Source: Rhynchopus sp. YZ270_cl-10 (Eukaryota > Euglenozoa > Diplonemea > Diplonemida > Diplonemidae). From it: a stretch of 64,000 nt of DNA. The stretch is taken from contig OZ037876.1 in NCBI GenBank assembly GCA_964035575.1, positions 124,001 to 188,000 on the forward strand, read 5' to 3'. The notes under the pieces are model-generated. The model saw only the letters and a program-made list of their open reading frames with translations, was not told where the DNA came from and did no database searches. Shown piece after piece: positions 20,062-30,838 of the stretch. The position numbers were made by a program, and so were the translations under genes. Within the stretch, counting starts at the first letter, position 1. Every line of letters starts with the position of its first letter.

Positions 20062-21552
20062 CTATCCCAATGACGACAGCTCCAACATCTGCACTGCCCG
20101 GCTTAATAGCAGAGGCGACGTTATCGCAGAATGTGCGGGCAGCAGCGTGCGCGTGTAGACTGCTGGGGACACGACGATGCGCTCTATTGTGGACTCGTCT
20201 GGGAAGTTGAGAACCTCTTTGACTTGGTTGACGGAGACTTCTGAGGCTGGGTCGGTGATGCACGTGTTGAAGATCCTGCAGCTTGTCTTGAAGAATGTTG
20301 CACGTGACAGAGGGTTGCCGAGGTGCTGGAAACGCTCCTCCACGGGCACTTCAGGGTACCCTGCATTGAAGGTGTACCCCGAGGCCAGACACGTGGCCAA
20401 TGATAAGAGTGAAAGCACCACATTCAGCACTGCCACCCACTCTATCCCCAGGAACGTCACCTCCACTGTCACAAAGCTGTAAAACAGTGCGAACAGAACC
20501 AACAGCAAGGCAGGCGGGCCGAACATTGTCTCCAGAAGCCAGTACCGCAGCCAGGCAGCACCGTGCCACCGCCACTCCCAGTGCGCAGGGTCCTCTGTTG
20601 GCGTGGGTGGGGTGACGTCGGGAAGAGGGTCCACCGGAAGGGGCTCTTCACCTCTGTCGCACATCTTGACGTACTTCCCTAGCGGTGTCATGCGCATGTC
20701 TGCAAGCTGCAGTGCTGTCGCTTCTGAAGCAAATGTGTCGTGTCGGACTGCAACGTACACACGCCGCCTGAACCTGCTTAGAACAGACACATTCGCAGAG
20801 TCATGAAGCGAAACGTCCATCAGCGCAAAGTCCGCATCCTCCATCAACAGCTCCCTCCCGACCAGCCCATATCGGCGGACCACATTGTAGTCACGTAACC
20901 ACTTCCACACATTCCCCAACTCAGGCGAACGCCGCACCCCTAAATGGGGTGTGCCTATCGTCACAAAGGAGCCAAACTCAACACTGATGCCGGACAGGTT
21001 CAGAACAGAGGTGTCGCTGTCGAAGCCGCTGAGGCTGGCACGTACAATGAGACCACCAATGCCGCGTCCGATGAAGGAGAGGCAGACGTGCGACTCGCCT
21101 GTTGCGAGGATGAAGGCACTGAGCTTGACGTGGAGGAGGCGGCCCAGGCGGAGGAGGCCGTCGTTACCAGCGTGGTGTGGTGCAAGCGTGATGGGATATG
21201 CATAGCACGTCGCGTCCGTCAGCGTTGCACAGATGGCAGACACCTCTGCAGTCACCTCACGTGGCAGCGGCGCAGACCTGTCCGTCCATGTGTGCTGGTC
21301 TTTGTGGTACGGCATCTCCTTCACGTCCATCTCCATCTTCCGTGCATTGAAGTGCCTCTGCAGCCGCACCGGTAAGTGCCCAATGTATGGATGTCCCGTC
21401 CTGTGCACCCGTGCACTGCGGGTCTCTTGCGGGCTGAAGTCGACTACTGCCACAACGTGTGCAACCCCACCTCCTTGCCCCTCCTCACCGTGCACTGCAC
21501 TCACCTTCACAGCACCGAATTCATCGTGCAGGCGTTTGTCAATATCATTCAT
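20062..21552 (-). CDS. DUF676/ROG1-FAM135-type lipase-like protein lacking the nucleophile (496 aa)
   Basis: Single open frame from the ATG at 21552. The alpha/beta-hydrolase core is recognisable: residues 157-173 read CLSFIGRGIGGLIVRAS, aligning with the GHSxGG nucleophile elbow of DUF676 serine esterases, and GTPHLG follows at 200-205, a DUF676 hallmark. At the elbow the expected His-Ser is Arg-Gly (GGACGCGGC), so the catalytic Ser is absent. The usual VHG oxyanion segment is also altered (AVVDFS). Residues about 345-400 contain two hydrophobic helices (ALLLVLFALFYSFVTVEVTF), so it is probably membrane-attached. It is either a pseudoenzyme or has a different mechanism. Substrate unknown. 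Confidence 0.75.
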   Translation of the reverse strand: MNDIDKRLHDEFGAVKVSAVHGEEGQGGGVAHVVAVVDFSPQETRSARVHRTGHPYIGHLPVRLQRHFNARKMEMDVKEMPYHKDQHTWTDRSAPLPREVTAEVSAICATLTDATCYAYPITLAPHHAGNDGLLRLGRLLHVKLSAFILATGESHVCLSFIGRGIGGLIVRASLSGFDSDTSVLNLSGISVEFGSFVTIGTPHLGVRRSPELGNVWKWLRDYNVVRRYGLVGRELLMEDADFALMDVSLHDSANVSVLSRFRRRVYVAVRHDTFASEATALQLADMRMTPLGKYVKMCDRGEEPLPVDPLPDVTPPTPTEDPAHWEWRWHGAAWLRYWLLETMFGPPALLLVLFALFYSFVTVEVTFLGIEWVAVLNVVLSLLSLATCLASGYTFNAGYPEVPVEERFQHLGNPLSRATFFKTSCRIFNTCITDPASEVSVNQVKEVLNFPDESTIERIVVSPAVYTRTLLPAHSAITSPLLLSRAVQMLELSSLG

Positions 21553-22272
21553 TATTCAATTGTGTACCTTTTGAGTTGCAAAGAAGGGGGTACAGCAGAA
21601 AGAAAACGAAGCTTACAACCAAGCGTGCGTACTAAGAGAGTAGTTGAAACCTCCTAAAATACAACTCTGATACTACTCAGTAAACACACAAAAAAGTTTG
21701 GCCTTTTTTCCCTTTTAAATTGAGCAAGATGGGGTTGGTGGGTGGGGTAGGTTTTTTATTGAAGGAATGATAACTGAGTAGACCCTCCTTTGTTGAGGAG
21801 TATCGAAGGATCGAGGGGCTTTGTGGTCAAAAGCAAAAAAAAAAGGGAATCAGCGCTCAATTGTTAGTTTCTGAGACAAGATCGCTTCTTGATTTGTGAC
21901 CACAGCAGGTACTTTGGACCTACTGGAATACAGGAATAAAAAGCCCAGTTTTTGCATTCGAGGAAGTTAGAAAAAAGAAGTAAGTTTGAGGAGAGAAAAA
22001 ACCAGACAAATAGTAAACCCCGCTTGGAAGCCTTGCGGGTTCAATACCAAAAATAAAAATGTAAAATGTTTTTTCAGCACTATAAATTCAACAGTGCGAC
22101 GGCAAAAATAAAACTGCCCACAGCACTTTGATGATGCAGAAGGGCTCAAATGGATAACAAAAAATTGAAAAAAAAAGTCTGATCACTCAAAATAAAAACT
22201 GATCAACATCAAAGGTACAACAAGCGTCTCTGCAGACGCTGGCACATGACAAAAAAACGCTCAAAAAAATAT

Positions 22273-22303
22273 GAAGATGAATGTGCCTCTCGCACACATC
22301 CTC
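22273..22303 (+). repeat. Dispersed hairpin element H1 (different stem)
   Basis: GAAGATGAA lead, stem TGTGC, loop CTCTC, stem GCACA, then CATCCTC. The lead and the CTCTC loop match H1, while both stem arms have changed in a paired way. Confidence 0.55.
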
Positions 22304-22889
22304 AATAAGAGAAACAAGCCGGCCTTATCGGCACAGCACGTCTTTAAAGACGCTTATTTACGATGATACAAACTTTGAAGTGTACAAATAGAATAGCATG
22401 CAAGATGCACAGCCTACTGCACCTAGCTGCCACCTTACAAACCTGGAAAGATTCACAAAAAGCACACATCATTCAACAAAAAAAGCGAGCAATTCTTGAC
22501 ATTGCATCGGCCACCCTCACGGGAGGACCTAAACAAGGCAGGTAGTGGTCAAGAGTAAACACGTAGCGTATAATACACTACGTACACGGCTGTCGAGCAA
22601 CAAAAAAACAAAAGGTGCAGCTCTTACCACGCTTCGTCAATTGATGTGTGGTGAGATGCACAAAAAAACGAACAAAATCTTTTTGCAGAGTGATCCTAAG
22701 CCTTAGTATGTCTACATAAAAGAGTGAATTTTACTGAAAACCAAAAAAAAATACCTTTTTTTTTTTTGCGTATATATCACATATTTTGCATATACCCGAG
22801 CTGGGATCTGGTTATAGATCTTCAAAAAGCGAGGGCAGAGAAAAGAGAGGATATTTACACCAAAAAAAAAAAGCTTTAGAAGTTTAAAA

Positions 22890-23011
22890 CACGGATGCTG
22901 CCAGATCTGGCCAGATCTCCCAGATCTGGAAACAAGATCTCCGCATCTGGAAAACGAGCCAGATCTGGGAAATTGGCCCCCCAAATCTGGCCAGATCTGG
23001 CAGCATCCGTG
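22890..23011. mobile_element. 122-bp MITE-like element with 27-bp perfect terminal inverted repeats
   Basis: The left end starts CACGGATGCTGCCAGATCTG. The right end is its exact reverse complement for 27 bp. The interior is made of further AGATCTGG repeats and has no coding capacity. The flanks are AT-rich (TTTAAAA left, CTAAAAA right); no exact target duplication could be fixed. Confidence 0.7.
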
Positions 23012-23645
23012 CTAAAAAGAATGGATTGGCGTTGGTTTTCGACTGAGAGAAATGTATGAAAAATGAAAACAAAGGTCGAAAGTTCGTCACCTTCAAAAAA
23101 AAACCTGAAACGATGAATAACCTCACAGAGAGAGGGTGCACAAAAGTATGAAAAGGGCTAAACTGTGTGTCTAACCTAAGAAAGGAACTAATTGAGAAGA
23201 ACACGAAAAGCTTATAAAATGATTGTGCATCGCATTTGATGACACATCTAAAAGAGAAGATGATGCAAAAAACACCTCACCAAACAACCGGACGCAGAGA
23301 ACTGGAAAATAATAAAACCTACATCCTCCAACTTTTCTATAATTTCACTGAACACATCCTCCCGAGAAATTGAAAAGACTGACAATGAATACTAAAAGAG
23401 AAAAGAGGGAGAAACAGTGTTAATTTCCTGAAAATTATACAAAAACCATCATTCGAACCGAAAAGGCCTGATCCTTTTGGATTGTATTATTTCCCAACAC
23501 CACTGCGTTACACTGCGCTGTTGTCTGCAAAAAAAATAAAATAAACAAGAAAGAGCTAGAGAAGTGCACGGTGTGTGTACTGCAATAGGTGGCATCGGTT
23601 CTGTGGGGGTGATCTATGTTTATATGGCCCCCAGAGAAGACACTC

Positions 23646-24491
23646 CTAGCACACGACACAGCATGTCTGCGAATCCATATCCGATGCACGGCGCTTTGTA
23701 AGGACGTCTTCGACAACCTGAAAAAGAGAGTTAAAAACGTTCAGCACATTATCAGACACTCAAATGTCGTTGCCTTTTGGAAATAGGGTAGGGATGATGG
23801 TGCTAATTCAAAGCAATTTGTGACAGTTTCTCCCAAAAATTGGCAAAAAAAAAAAAAATATCACCAAAATCCATACCGCCAGAAAGACCTCCGCCGTCAC
23901 ATCCAACTCAGAGGACACTTCAAACGAGAGGATGTCTTTCGCCTCTGCCAATGGTTCTGCGGCAGCTACACAGCGTTCTGCGCTTGCTGCATTGCTCCCA
24001 ACCAATGCGACCACAGGTACGAGGCGAGCTGCACGCCGCACCCAGACAGCAGCCTCCGGCAGGGAGCCCTTCTGCGTCAGGTCGTGCACGACAATGACAG
24101 CATCGCAGCTGCGGAGAACGCCCTTCACGTCTCTCGAGGGCGACCCTGTGAGGCTGACGAGGCTAAGCTCGACGTCGCACCCTGCCGCGTGGACGATGGT
24201 GTCGAGGGTCGCGCCCTGCAGCACATCTCCGTCTTCAACATGAGCCCCTCCCTCAGCGAGGAACGCACTGTCGCCCACAACCGCCACCCTCACAGCCACC
24301 TCTGCTGCATTGTCCACTACACAGTCGCCAAAGACGGAAGGCAAGAACGACCCGCGGCTGCGGTTCGCACAGTAGTGCCCCACATGGCGCGACCACACCT
24401 CATGACAACGCACGCACACATCACCTCTCAAATGCCTTGCAGTACACCCTGCAGGGCAACCCGAAGCAAGCATGGGGACAGCCATAGTCAT
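23646..24491 (-). CDS. Rab/Ras-like pseudo-GTPase with CaaX end (228 aa, 2 exons)
   Basis: Exons 24491-23877 and 23717-23646 (intron GTATGG...TTTTTCAG) join in frame. Residues 66-205 follow the small-GTPase layout: VRVAVVGDSAF (first strand and start of the P-loop), CDAVIVVHDLTQKGSLPEA (like the Rab strand AD-xx-LLVYDVT), VPVVALVGSN, then FEVSSELDVTAEVFLAVVED. The second exon adds the basic tail TKRRASDMDS and ends CCVVC, a CaaX-like prenylation site. The P-loop GKS/T is missing (SAFLAEGG), the DxxG motif is not visible and NKxD is SNAA. It is probably a membrane-anchored pseudo-GTPase. The N-terminus has a Cys/His cluster (CPAGC, CVRCH, HYC) that may bind zinc. Confidence 0.75.
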
Positions 24492-25140
24492 TTGAATGTT
24501 AAGAAAGGAAGAGAAATAAGCTGTTGTTTGTTTTTGTGTACAATGTTTTGGGAGAAAAGAGGGTTGAATTCGAGAAAAAAATACAGTATTTTTGTCGGTT
24601 CTAATTCAGCCAAAAGAGGGTGTGTGTGTGTGGGGAAAAAATACTGGAAGGTTTGTTGAGCGAGAATTGTGGTTAACCACCCCTTTTTTGTTGCCCTGTT
24701 GTGTTAATTATTGTACGAACCTAGAAACCCATTTTGCTGTCCCCAAAAGGGTCATTCATATGTGTCTGTGGACACATTTGTGAAAGACCAGCGTTTATAG
24801 AAATTATTGAAAGAAACAATACCAGTCCTGGTGTGGCCGACGACCCCAAAATAGCAGGAAAATAGCACAAAAAAATAGCACTCCCCTTCAGCCACACCAA
24901 GTCCCGCCCCAACTTGTAACTCTGCCTTGCGTGCTTGTTTGGAAAACCATTTGCGGTTTATTGAACACCTTTTTTTATGGCAATAAAAAAACACCTTTTG
25001 TTAAGATGAATGGATCATTGTAGGAATACTAAACAAAGGGTGCTTGGTATTGCTACGTTCACAACCATAAAAGCAAACAAACACAAATTCATATACTTTC
25101 AAATAAAATTTGAAAGCATTAGGGAAACAAAGAAACATTG

Positions 25141-25170
25141 TAAGATGAATATGCCTCACGTGCATACGCA
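25141..25170 (+). repeat. Dispersed hairpin element H1 (different stem)
   Basis: TAAGATGAA lead, stem TATGC, loop CTCACGT, stem GCATA. The arms differ from the CTAAGC/GCTTAG type but still pair. Confidence 0.55.
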
Positions 25171-26229
25171 TAAATAAAACCCACATTGAGGTTTGTTGCC
25201 TTGCGCAAAAACCCCATATAACGAAACCTACCAAAACACAGAGTTAAAATGACTACACTGATTCACAAAAAAAAAGTGTGCAGAGTCACGTTGTGTAACC
25301 ACCACTACTGGGGATTGCACCTCCCCCCTTATATTTCGGTCACATTGACATTTTTTTTTTCAATTTCGGTTTTTTTAATTTTTTCAATTTATTTCGTGAC
25401 AAATAGAATCCGTCCTAACAATTCGCAACACGCTGGGGGACAATACTGATTCTGGGAAAATATACACTTTGGAAACCTGCGCAACCACACACGACTCATT
25501 TACGTGTCTTCTTATTCTTAAAGTACCGTGTGGGTAAAATATGTTGGGTTCTTCGTAATGTTGGTATCCATACGAAGTCTCCTATCAACGTTAATTACCG
25601 TGTTTGAGAAATGTTTGGACCATATTATAGTACTCCATGGTCCCCTAACATCGGAGTACCAAACCCACAAACCTTAATTGGTGTGATCACCCAAACGGAT
25701 TCTCCGTGGTTCTTCCGTGGGTTGTCCGTACCCCCTGAATCACGCCAATAATACGGTCCAAATATTTCCCAATACCGGGGGCCTTCCCATAGGAACCGCA
25801 AGGGTCACTTCCCCAACTACTAAGGTAATCTCATCCTGTACAGCGGCAGAGAGCGGGGGGTTTCCACCTGAAGATGAAATAAAAAAATCACAAAAAAAAT
25901 TCAAGGAAATTCACATCCGGCATTATGTACTTTCATAAAAAGTCGCGCTCTGTGAACACACGCTGCCAGACTCCCTATGGGAACGCCCCCAAATACACGG
26001 TATTAAAGTTTAACATATTCCGCACCATGGTTTCTGTAAAATACAAAAAATGGCCAGATTGGTGCACATTTTTTTTGGAACATAATACAGAAGCCGGGCG
26101 CCTTTTGTTATCCAAGGGCATCCTGTCAGCGAGAGAGCCCCTATGCGTTAGTGTAGCAACCAAACACTGGATCCCTTTTTCGTTCAAAAAAAAACTCTCT
26201 CTCGTGCTCCAAAATAAGAGAAAGGGTTA

Positions 26230-26260
26230 GTGAAATGCAAAGCCTTGTCACCTTAAAAGG
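26230..26260 (+). repeat. Dispersed element H2, short copy
   Basis: GTGAAATGCAAAGCC matches the H2 lead, followed by TTGTCACCTTAAAAGG, which resembles the end of H1 elements. Confidence 0.5.
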
Positions 26261-26513
26261 TTGAGCACATGATGTGCATCGTGGCCTGCATAAAAGAATC
26301 AAAGTTGAATGCATATTGCGTCAACAGCCCTGCCCACGTTGTACGTGGAGATGAACGAGGGTTCAAGAAGACCTACGGAAAGAAGTACAGCGGTGCTGTC
26401 AAATCTGCCCACTGTGACGTCTTCGAGACTGTTGTAAGCAGTAATAATCGAACAAAAAAACACAACGCTAGTCCTCTCATCGGATCCGCTTCTAATTGAA
26501 AAGGAAAAGTAGA

Positions 26514-26611
26514 GTTGAAATACAAAGCCCTCTAGTGACAGTGTACCTTTGGTACATGAGAGGGGTGGACACCCAACCATGCAAGTCCTACAATCCATTT
26601 CGTGGTTTACG
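26514..26611 (+). repeat. Dispersed element H2, long copy (about 98 bp)
   Basis: GTTGAAATACAAAGCCCTCT, GTGACAGTGTACC, a GGTAC stem region, GTGGAC, GCAAGTCCTACA and TTTCGTGGTTTAC occur in the same order and spacing as at 60580-60680, defining an element of about 100 bp. Confidence 0.75.
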
Positions 26612-26767
26612 GAAAAGTTCAAAGAAAACGTTAAAGATGAATGACAGTAATGAGTATGTGCCTCTAAAAAACCCTCCTCGCAAATTCATTATCAGATTTG
26701 AAAAGGAAAATTTCGAAAAAAGGGGTAAGAAGGCATCGTAAAAAAACAGATAAAAAAATGAAAAGTT

Positions 26768-26802
26768 TATAAGATGAACCTAAGCCTCTGCTTAGCCACC
26801 TT
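26768..26802 (+). repeat. Dispersed hairpin element H1 (canonical)
   Basis: TATAAGATGAAC lead, stem CTAAGC, loop CTCT, stem GCTTAG, tail CCACCTT. Confidence 0.7.
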
Positions 26803-26940
26803 GCTTGAAAAAAGAGTGCGCTAATTCTAAGCACAGAAGATACAATTTTTTTTTTGAAACACAAAACAAGATTTCTTCGCTAAAAGATAGTGGGAAGAGA
26901 GGGGGAAAAATAACGAAGAAAACTGACGAAAAAAAAAATT

Positions 26941-26980
26941 GAAGTGAAATACAGAGCCCTCTCGTGAGAGTGTACCTAAA
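26941..26980 (+). repeat. Dispersed element H2, short copy
   Basis: GAAGTGAAATACAGAGCC, then CTCTCGTGAGAGTGTACC; here CTCTCGTGAGAG itself is a hairpin. Confidence 0.6.
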
Positions 26981-27515
26981 AATATTGAGAGGTTCAACGG
27001 GTGGCCAACGGGTGACACAACAAAACGATGCAACACGGGCGCCTGAAGACGGAACAGAACTAATTCGAAACGGTTGTCCTCCTACTTTTGGAAGCAGGGT
27101 TGTGGGTGGGGGGGTATGCTGGGGTACAGGGACACCTAGTCACTATGACCTCTCTTCATATTCCAAGGGGAAGAATTTCAATTTTTCAAAGAAAAAAGAG
27201 AAAAATTGGCAAAATATGAATCCTGATGTGTCGTGTGTAGTCAACAAAGTTTTGCAACACTCGAAACAAAATAGAGAGAAAAAAAATGGGTAACGATGGG
27301 TCCACGCCTCTCGCTCAGTTGCCTAATACACGAGAGAATGCATCAAACAACACCCCCAAGCGGAATCTCTAATGAAAAAAAAAGTCACGAAATTGTCATT
27401 ATTTTTTGGCGAATTTTGAAAAAATTCGACCTACTAAAATTGGGAAAACAAAAGCTTCACGAGACCGTTTACAAAAAAAACCCCAAAAAACCCCCAAAAA
27501 AAAAGGACCCATATT

Positions 27516-29477
27516 TTATACAATAATCCAAACAATGATGATTGAGAGGAAGAGAACGAAGTTCATGACCGCGAGGCAGTCAACGAAGCGTTTGTGTTTG
27601 GCGCCAACGTGTGATGTGACGTGCGCATCGCTGCCCAGCGCGGTGATGACTGTTTCGTCGTCATAGTAGCGTGAGGACTTTGTCTTATGCGAGACGATGC
27701 TGCAGACTTCGGTGAAGTTTTCGGTTTGGCTGAACGAGTCTGGTGGTTCTGTGTCCTGTGTGGCACGGTGGTAGCCGTCGTCGTCGTCGTGGCGCATGAG
27801 TATTTTGCTCACAATCACAATCGCAAGCATGTACACCACAAACGATATAGCCGTATAAACGTACAAAGACGACGTCGCGAACCATCGCACCGAATCCGGC
27901 AAATCATCCTCATTCACAACCTCCAAAGAACTCCGCAGTGCACCCACAGTAAACCCCACAATAAGCGTGACACTGATCACCGAAGGCTTCACCTTCCACA
28001 CAAAAAACGCAGCACACAAAAAGGCGGCCAAAACAACAGCAGAGTACGCGTTGCCGCCCATCCTGAAATTCCACCGATCGGTGCTGAAGTATTGCACCAG
28101 AAAGCTGGCTCCGAACCCTGTCAACGCGACGCAGACGACAGACGTCTTTTCGATCACAACGTTCTTATCAAAGGTGAGGATGAACTCTTCGTTGAAGCGT
28201 GTCACGGAGCTGCGTTCAAAGACGTCTAAAGTGATGATCGCAGACGACGCAGAGAGAACAGACGCAACGCTTGTGATGACTGAGCACACAAGCGCTGCAA
28301 GCAGAAACCCCTGGCAGGAGTGCGGCATGAACTCCTTCACGATAACTTCGTATGTGTGCTGCGGTGTGTCCACCAGCTCGTCAAAGAACAGCACCCTCGC
28401 TGCCATACCCGGCAGCACAAACAGAAACGGTGTCAGCATATTCAGCAGCCCACAGAAGATGCACCCCACCTTCGCGTCAAAGTCGTTGCGCGCCGTCAAC
28501 GCCTTCTGCGTGATGACCTGCGAGCAGCACCAATACACCATCGCCTCCACTGGGTACCCAAACACCAACCCCGGCCACGGATCCACATTGTCATCAGCGT
28601 CGTGGATCATGTGTGTATGGTTCGAAGGGTTCCCATCGAGGATTTCCTGCAGGCTGATCTTTTTGTACACCTCAAACATCAGAACTAAGGAGAAGGGGAT
28701 CAGCAGGCAGGTCTGCAGCACTTCGATGTTGATGATGGCACGAAGCCCGCCTGCCAGCACCACACCCACCGCCATTACCACCATGAAGGTCGTTGTGGCG
28801 AGCTGTGGGTAGCCAAGGAGGTGCCCCAGGAGGCGTCCGCCGTAGTGCACTGCAAGGGAGATGCGCTGCACGGAGAGCACCAAGACGAAGATGGCGTAGA
28901 TGAGTCGTGTCCACCCACGGTAGGGTTTGAACAGAAACGTCGGCAGTGTGATGATGTCACGCTCACGGTACTCCTTCAAGAAGTAGTACGACAGCGCAAA
29001 CAGCGGCGGTATCGACCCCCACAGAAAGAACCCTGCAGATATCCCCACAGTAAACCCCGACACCGTCATCCCTATTATAAACTCCACACCCGTCCCGTAC
29101 GAGAACAGCGAGCACCCCACCACCCACCACTTCGCCGAACGCCCTGCAAGGAAGTACGACTCCATGCCAGGGTCGTGCTCACGATTCGCACTCGCTGTCA
29201 GATACAAAATAGCAACGCACAGAACCTGAATTATATGGGGTATTTTTTTGGGTATTTCTTGCAATCATTTTGAAAACCATGATGCAGAAGAGGGCGTGTC
29301 AGAACACAAAATGAAGAAAACTTTACCAGGAACTCCACAACACACTTCTCCAATTCAACTAAAACATTGGCAAGATGTTCCTCATACCATCGCCGGGACG
29401 GCGTCAAGAGCGTCGAAGTCAGTGAGGCGCATCAACTCAGTGTCCCCTGCTGGGGAGGGGGAGGGTCCGACACTCAT
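27516..29477 (-). CDS. Sodium:solute symporter (SLC5/SSS family), 599 aa, 2 exons
   Basis: Exon 1, 29477-29388, encodes 30 residues (MSVGPSPSPAGDTELMRLTD and 10 more). After an intron starting GTATGA and ending AATTCAG, exon 2 (29225-27516) encodes the rest. SSS hallmarks are present: MESYFLAGRSAKWW early, as in the family's YFLAGR motif, then SLFSYGTGVEFIIGM, a conserved WCCSQVITQKALTARN region matching the SSS helix with xxQRxxxA-type residues, and hydrophobic segments spanning to the C-terminus. Family members import sugars, vitamins, iodide, proline or monocarboxylates with sodium. Substrate not inferable. The long loop after helix 11 is acidic and Ser/Thr-rich, and one more helix closes the protein (FVLFLSIIIVWIIV). 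Confidence 0.9.
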
Positions 29478-30838
29478 AGTAGCGGGTGTGGGGGGGGGTG
29501 ACGGTGCCCAAAAAAAAGTAGGGCAACGAAGGGGGGTCCTGTTGTGTTGTGATGGGTTGCAGTGGAGAAGGGGCTACGACGTTGATGGGGGGGGGGCAAT
29601 GAAGAAACAGCATTGTATTCATATACTTTCAGTTCACAGAATTGAAAGTATTGAACATTGAAAGGATGTATGTTGTAAGAAGGGTGCTTTTTTTGTGCGA
29701 AGTCGGCACAAAACACAAAATGGAACACAATAACAGAACATTGGACCAGGACGATGCCCTGATATATATGTGGGGCTGTTTTTCTTCGTGAGAGTCAGCA
29801 CCAATAAGAGGGAGAAAAGACATTGTAATAAATAATCAAACAAATATACACCCTTGCAAGTGTAGCGTTTTCCTGGGCAAATAATCACACCAAATCGGGT
29901 GTCATCGTGCATCATCGCAAAAGTGGGTTTTTTTTCCGCTGGAAAGGGACAGTGTGAGAGGAACATCTTGCATTGCCACACATCCTGATGAACTCTTTAC
30001 ACAGCGGGAACAAAGATCTCGGATTCTACCTGGTCAATATCGTGACGTCTGATGGATGCTGTTCCCCTCAGGGGTGCTGAAAGCAGTCATCACAGCGGAA
30101 AGGGAAAATACTAATGTTTTTTTCTCTTCTTTTTAAATTTTTTTTATTACGATGATTCGCACCGTAGTGCCGGAGTGGGGTACTATGACGACGCCTTCCA
30201 AGTGATGACTCAAGATCGCCCTCAGGAGGTAGCAACAAACAGAGGGGAGAAAGAGGGGTGAACGCAAACCTCAGACATCCCTCACCAAAACACTTTCTCT
30301 CCTCCCCCAGCACAAACGCGCACAGTGATGATGTTACTAGGTCTTTGGTAATATGACAGGCTATATGACATGGTGAAGCATGTCATATGACATGCGAGGC
30401 ATGTAATGACATGGTGTGTGCACTGAAATCAAAAAAAATAAAATCGGGAAATTTTCGACCCCTGGGTTGGGTCTTGGGGCTTGGGTCAGCGAAAAATGCA
30501 AAAAAAAAACGCAAAAATCGGGTGTTTTGACCATTGGTACCTGGGTAAATGTGACAGCATGTCATATAGCATGGCATTTGGGTTGTCATTTACCTGACTA
30601 CCGCACCGTGAAGACGCCACTTGCAAGGGGGGAAAAAAACGAAATCGTGCTGTCATCGTGCGTCATCGTACACTATCGGACGTCATCTGGCGCTATCCCG
30701 CAGACCCGACAACGCTACACCTTGTACAACACTTTGAAGAATTTTGCTTGTTCCGAGGGTTTGAGCCTTATGACTGGTACCCTTGGTGCACCCAGTCAGC
30801 TTGCTGGCTGGGCGTACTTGGGTCTCTTGCAGTGGGTT
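29478..30838. other. Spacer with palindromes
   Basis: No gene seen. G/C runs near 29460-29600 (including GGGGGGGGGC) and inverted repeats around 30360-30571. Confidence 0.5.
30360..30571. repeat. Inverted repeat pair with internal perfect palindrome (possible MITE)
   Basis: GCTATATGACATG at 30360-30372 is repeated inverted (CATGTCATATAGC) at 30559-30571. The 18-bp perfect palindrome GCATGTCATATGACATGC lies at 30379-30396. A GGTAA...GACA motif precedes the left arm and its complement follows the right arm. Confidence 0.45.

Larger units (their letters stand above)
21553..23645. other. AT-rich spacer
   Basis: No gene seen. It contains an H1 hairpin at 22273, short palindromes with GCGTC arms near 22215 and 22340, and a 122-bp inverted-repeat element at 22890-23011. 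Confidence 0.6.
24492..27515. other. AT-rich spacer with H1/H2 copies
   Basis: No credible gene in 3 kb. It contains H1-type hairpins at 25141 and 26768, H2 copies at 26230, 26514 and 26941, and many A or T runs. Confidence 0.6.

Noticed and set aside
21990-22060. tRNA-like GGGTTCAAT motif
   Set aside because: The flanking bases do not pair as a T stem and no acceptor stem or A box is present.
29226-29477. Starting the SSS symporter inside the long exon frame at 29264
   Set aside because: Those first 13 residues are read from the intron end (a non-ATG start before AATTCAG). Exon 1 at 29477-29388 joins in frame with a real ATG.
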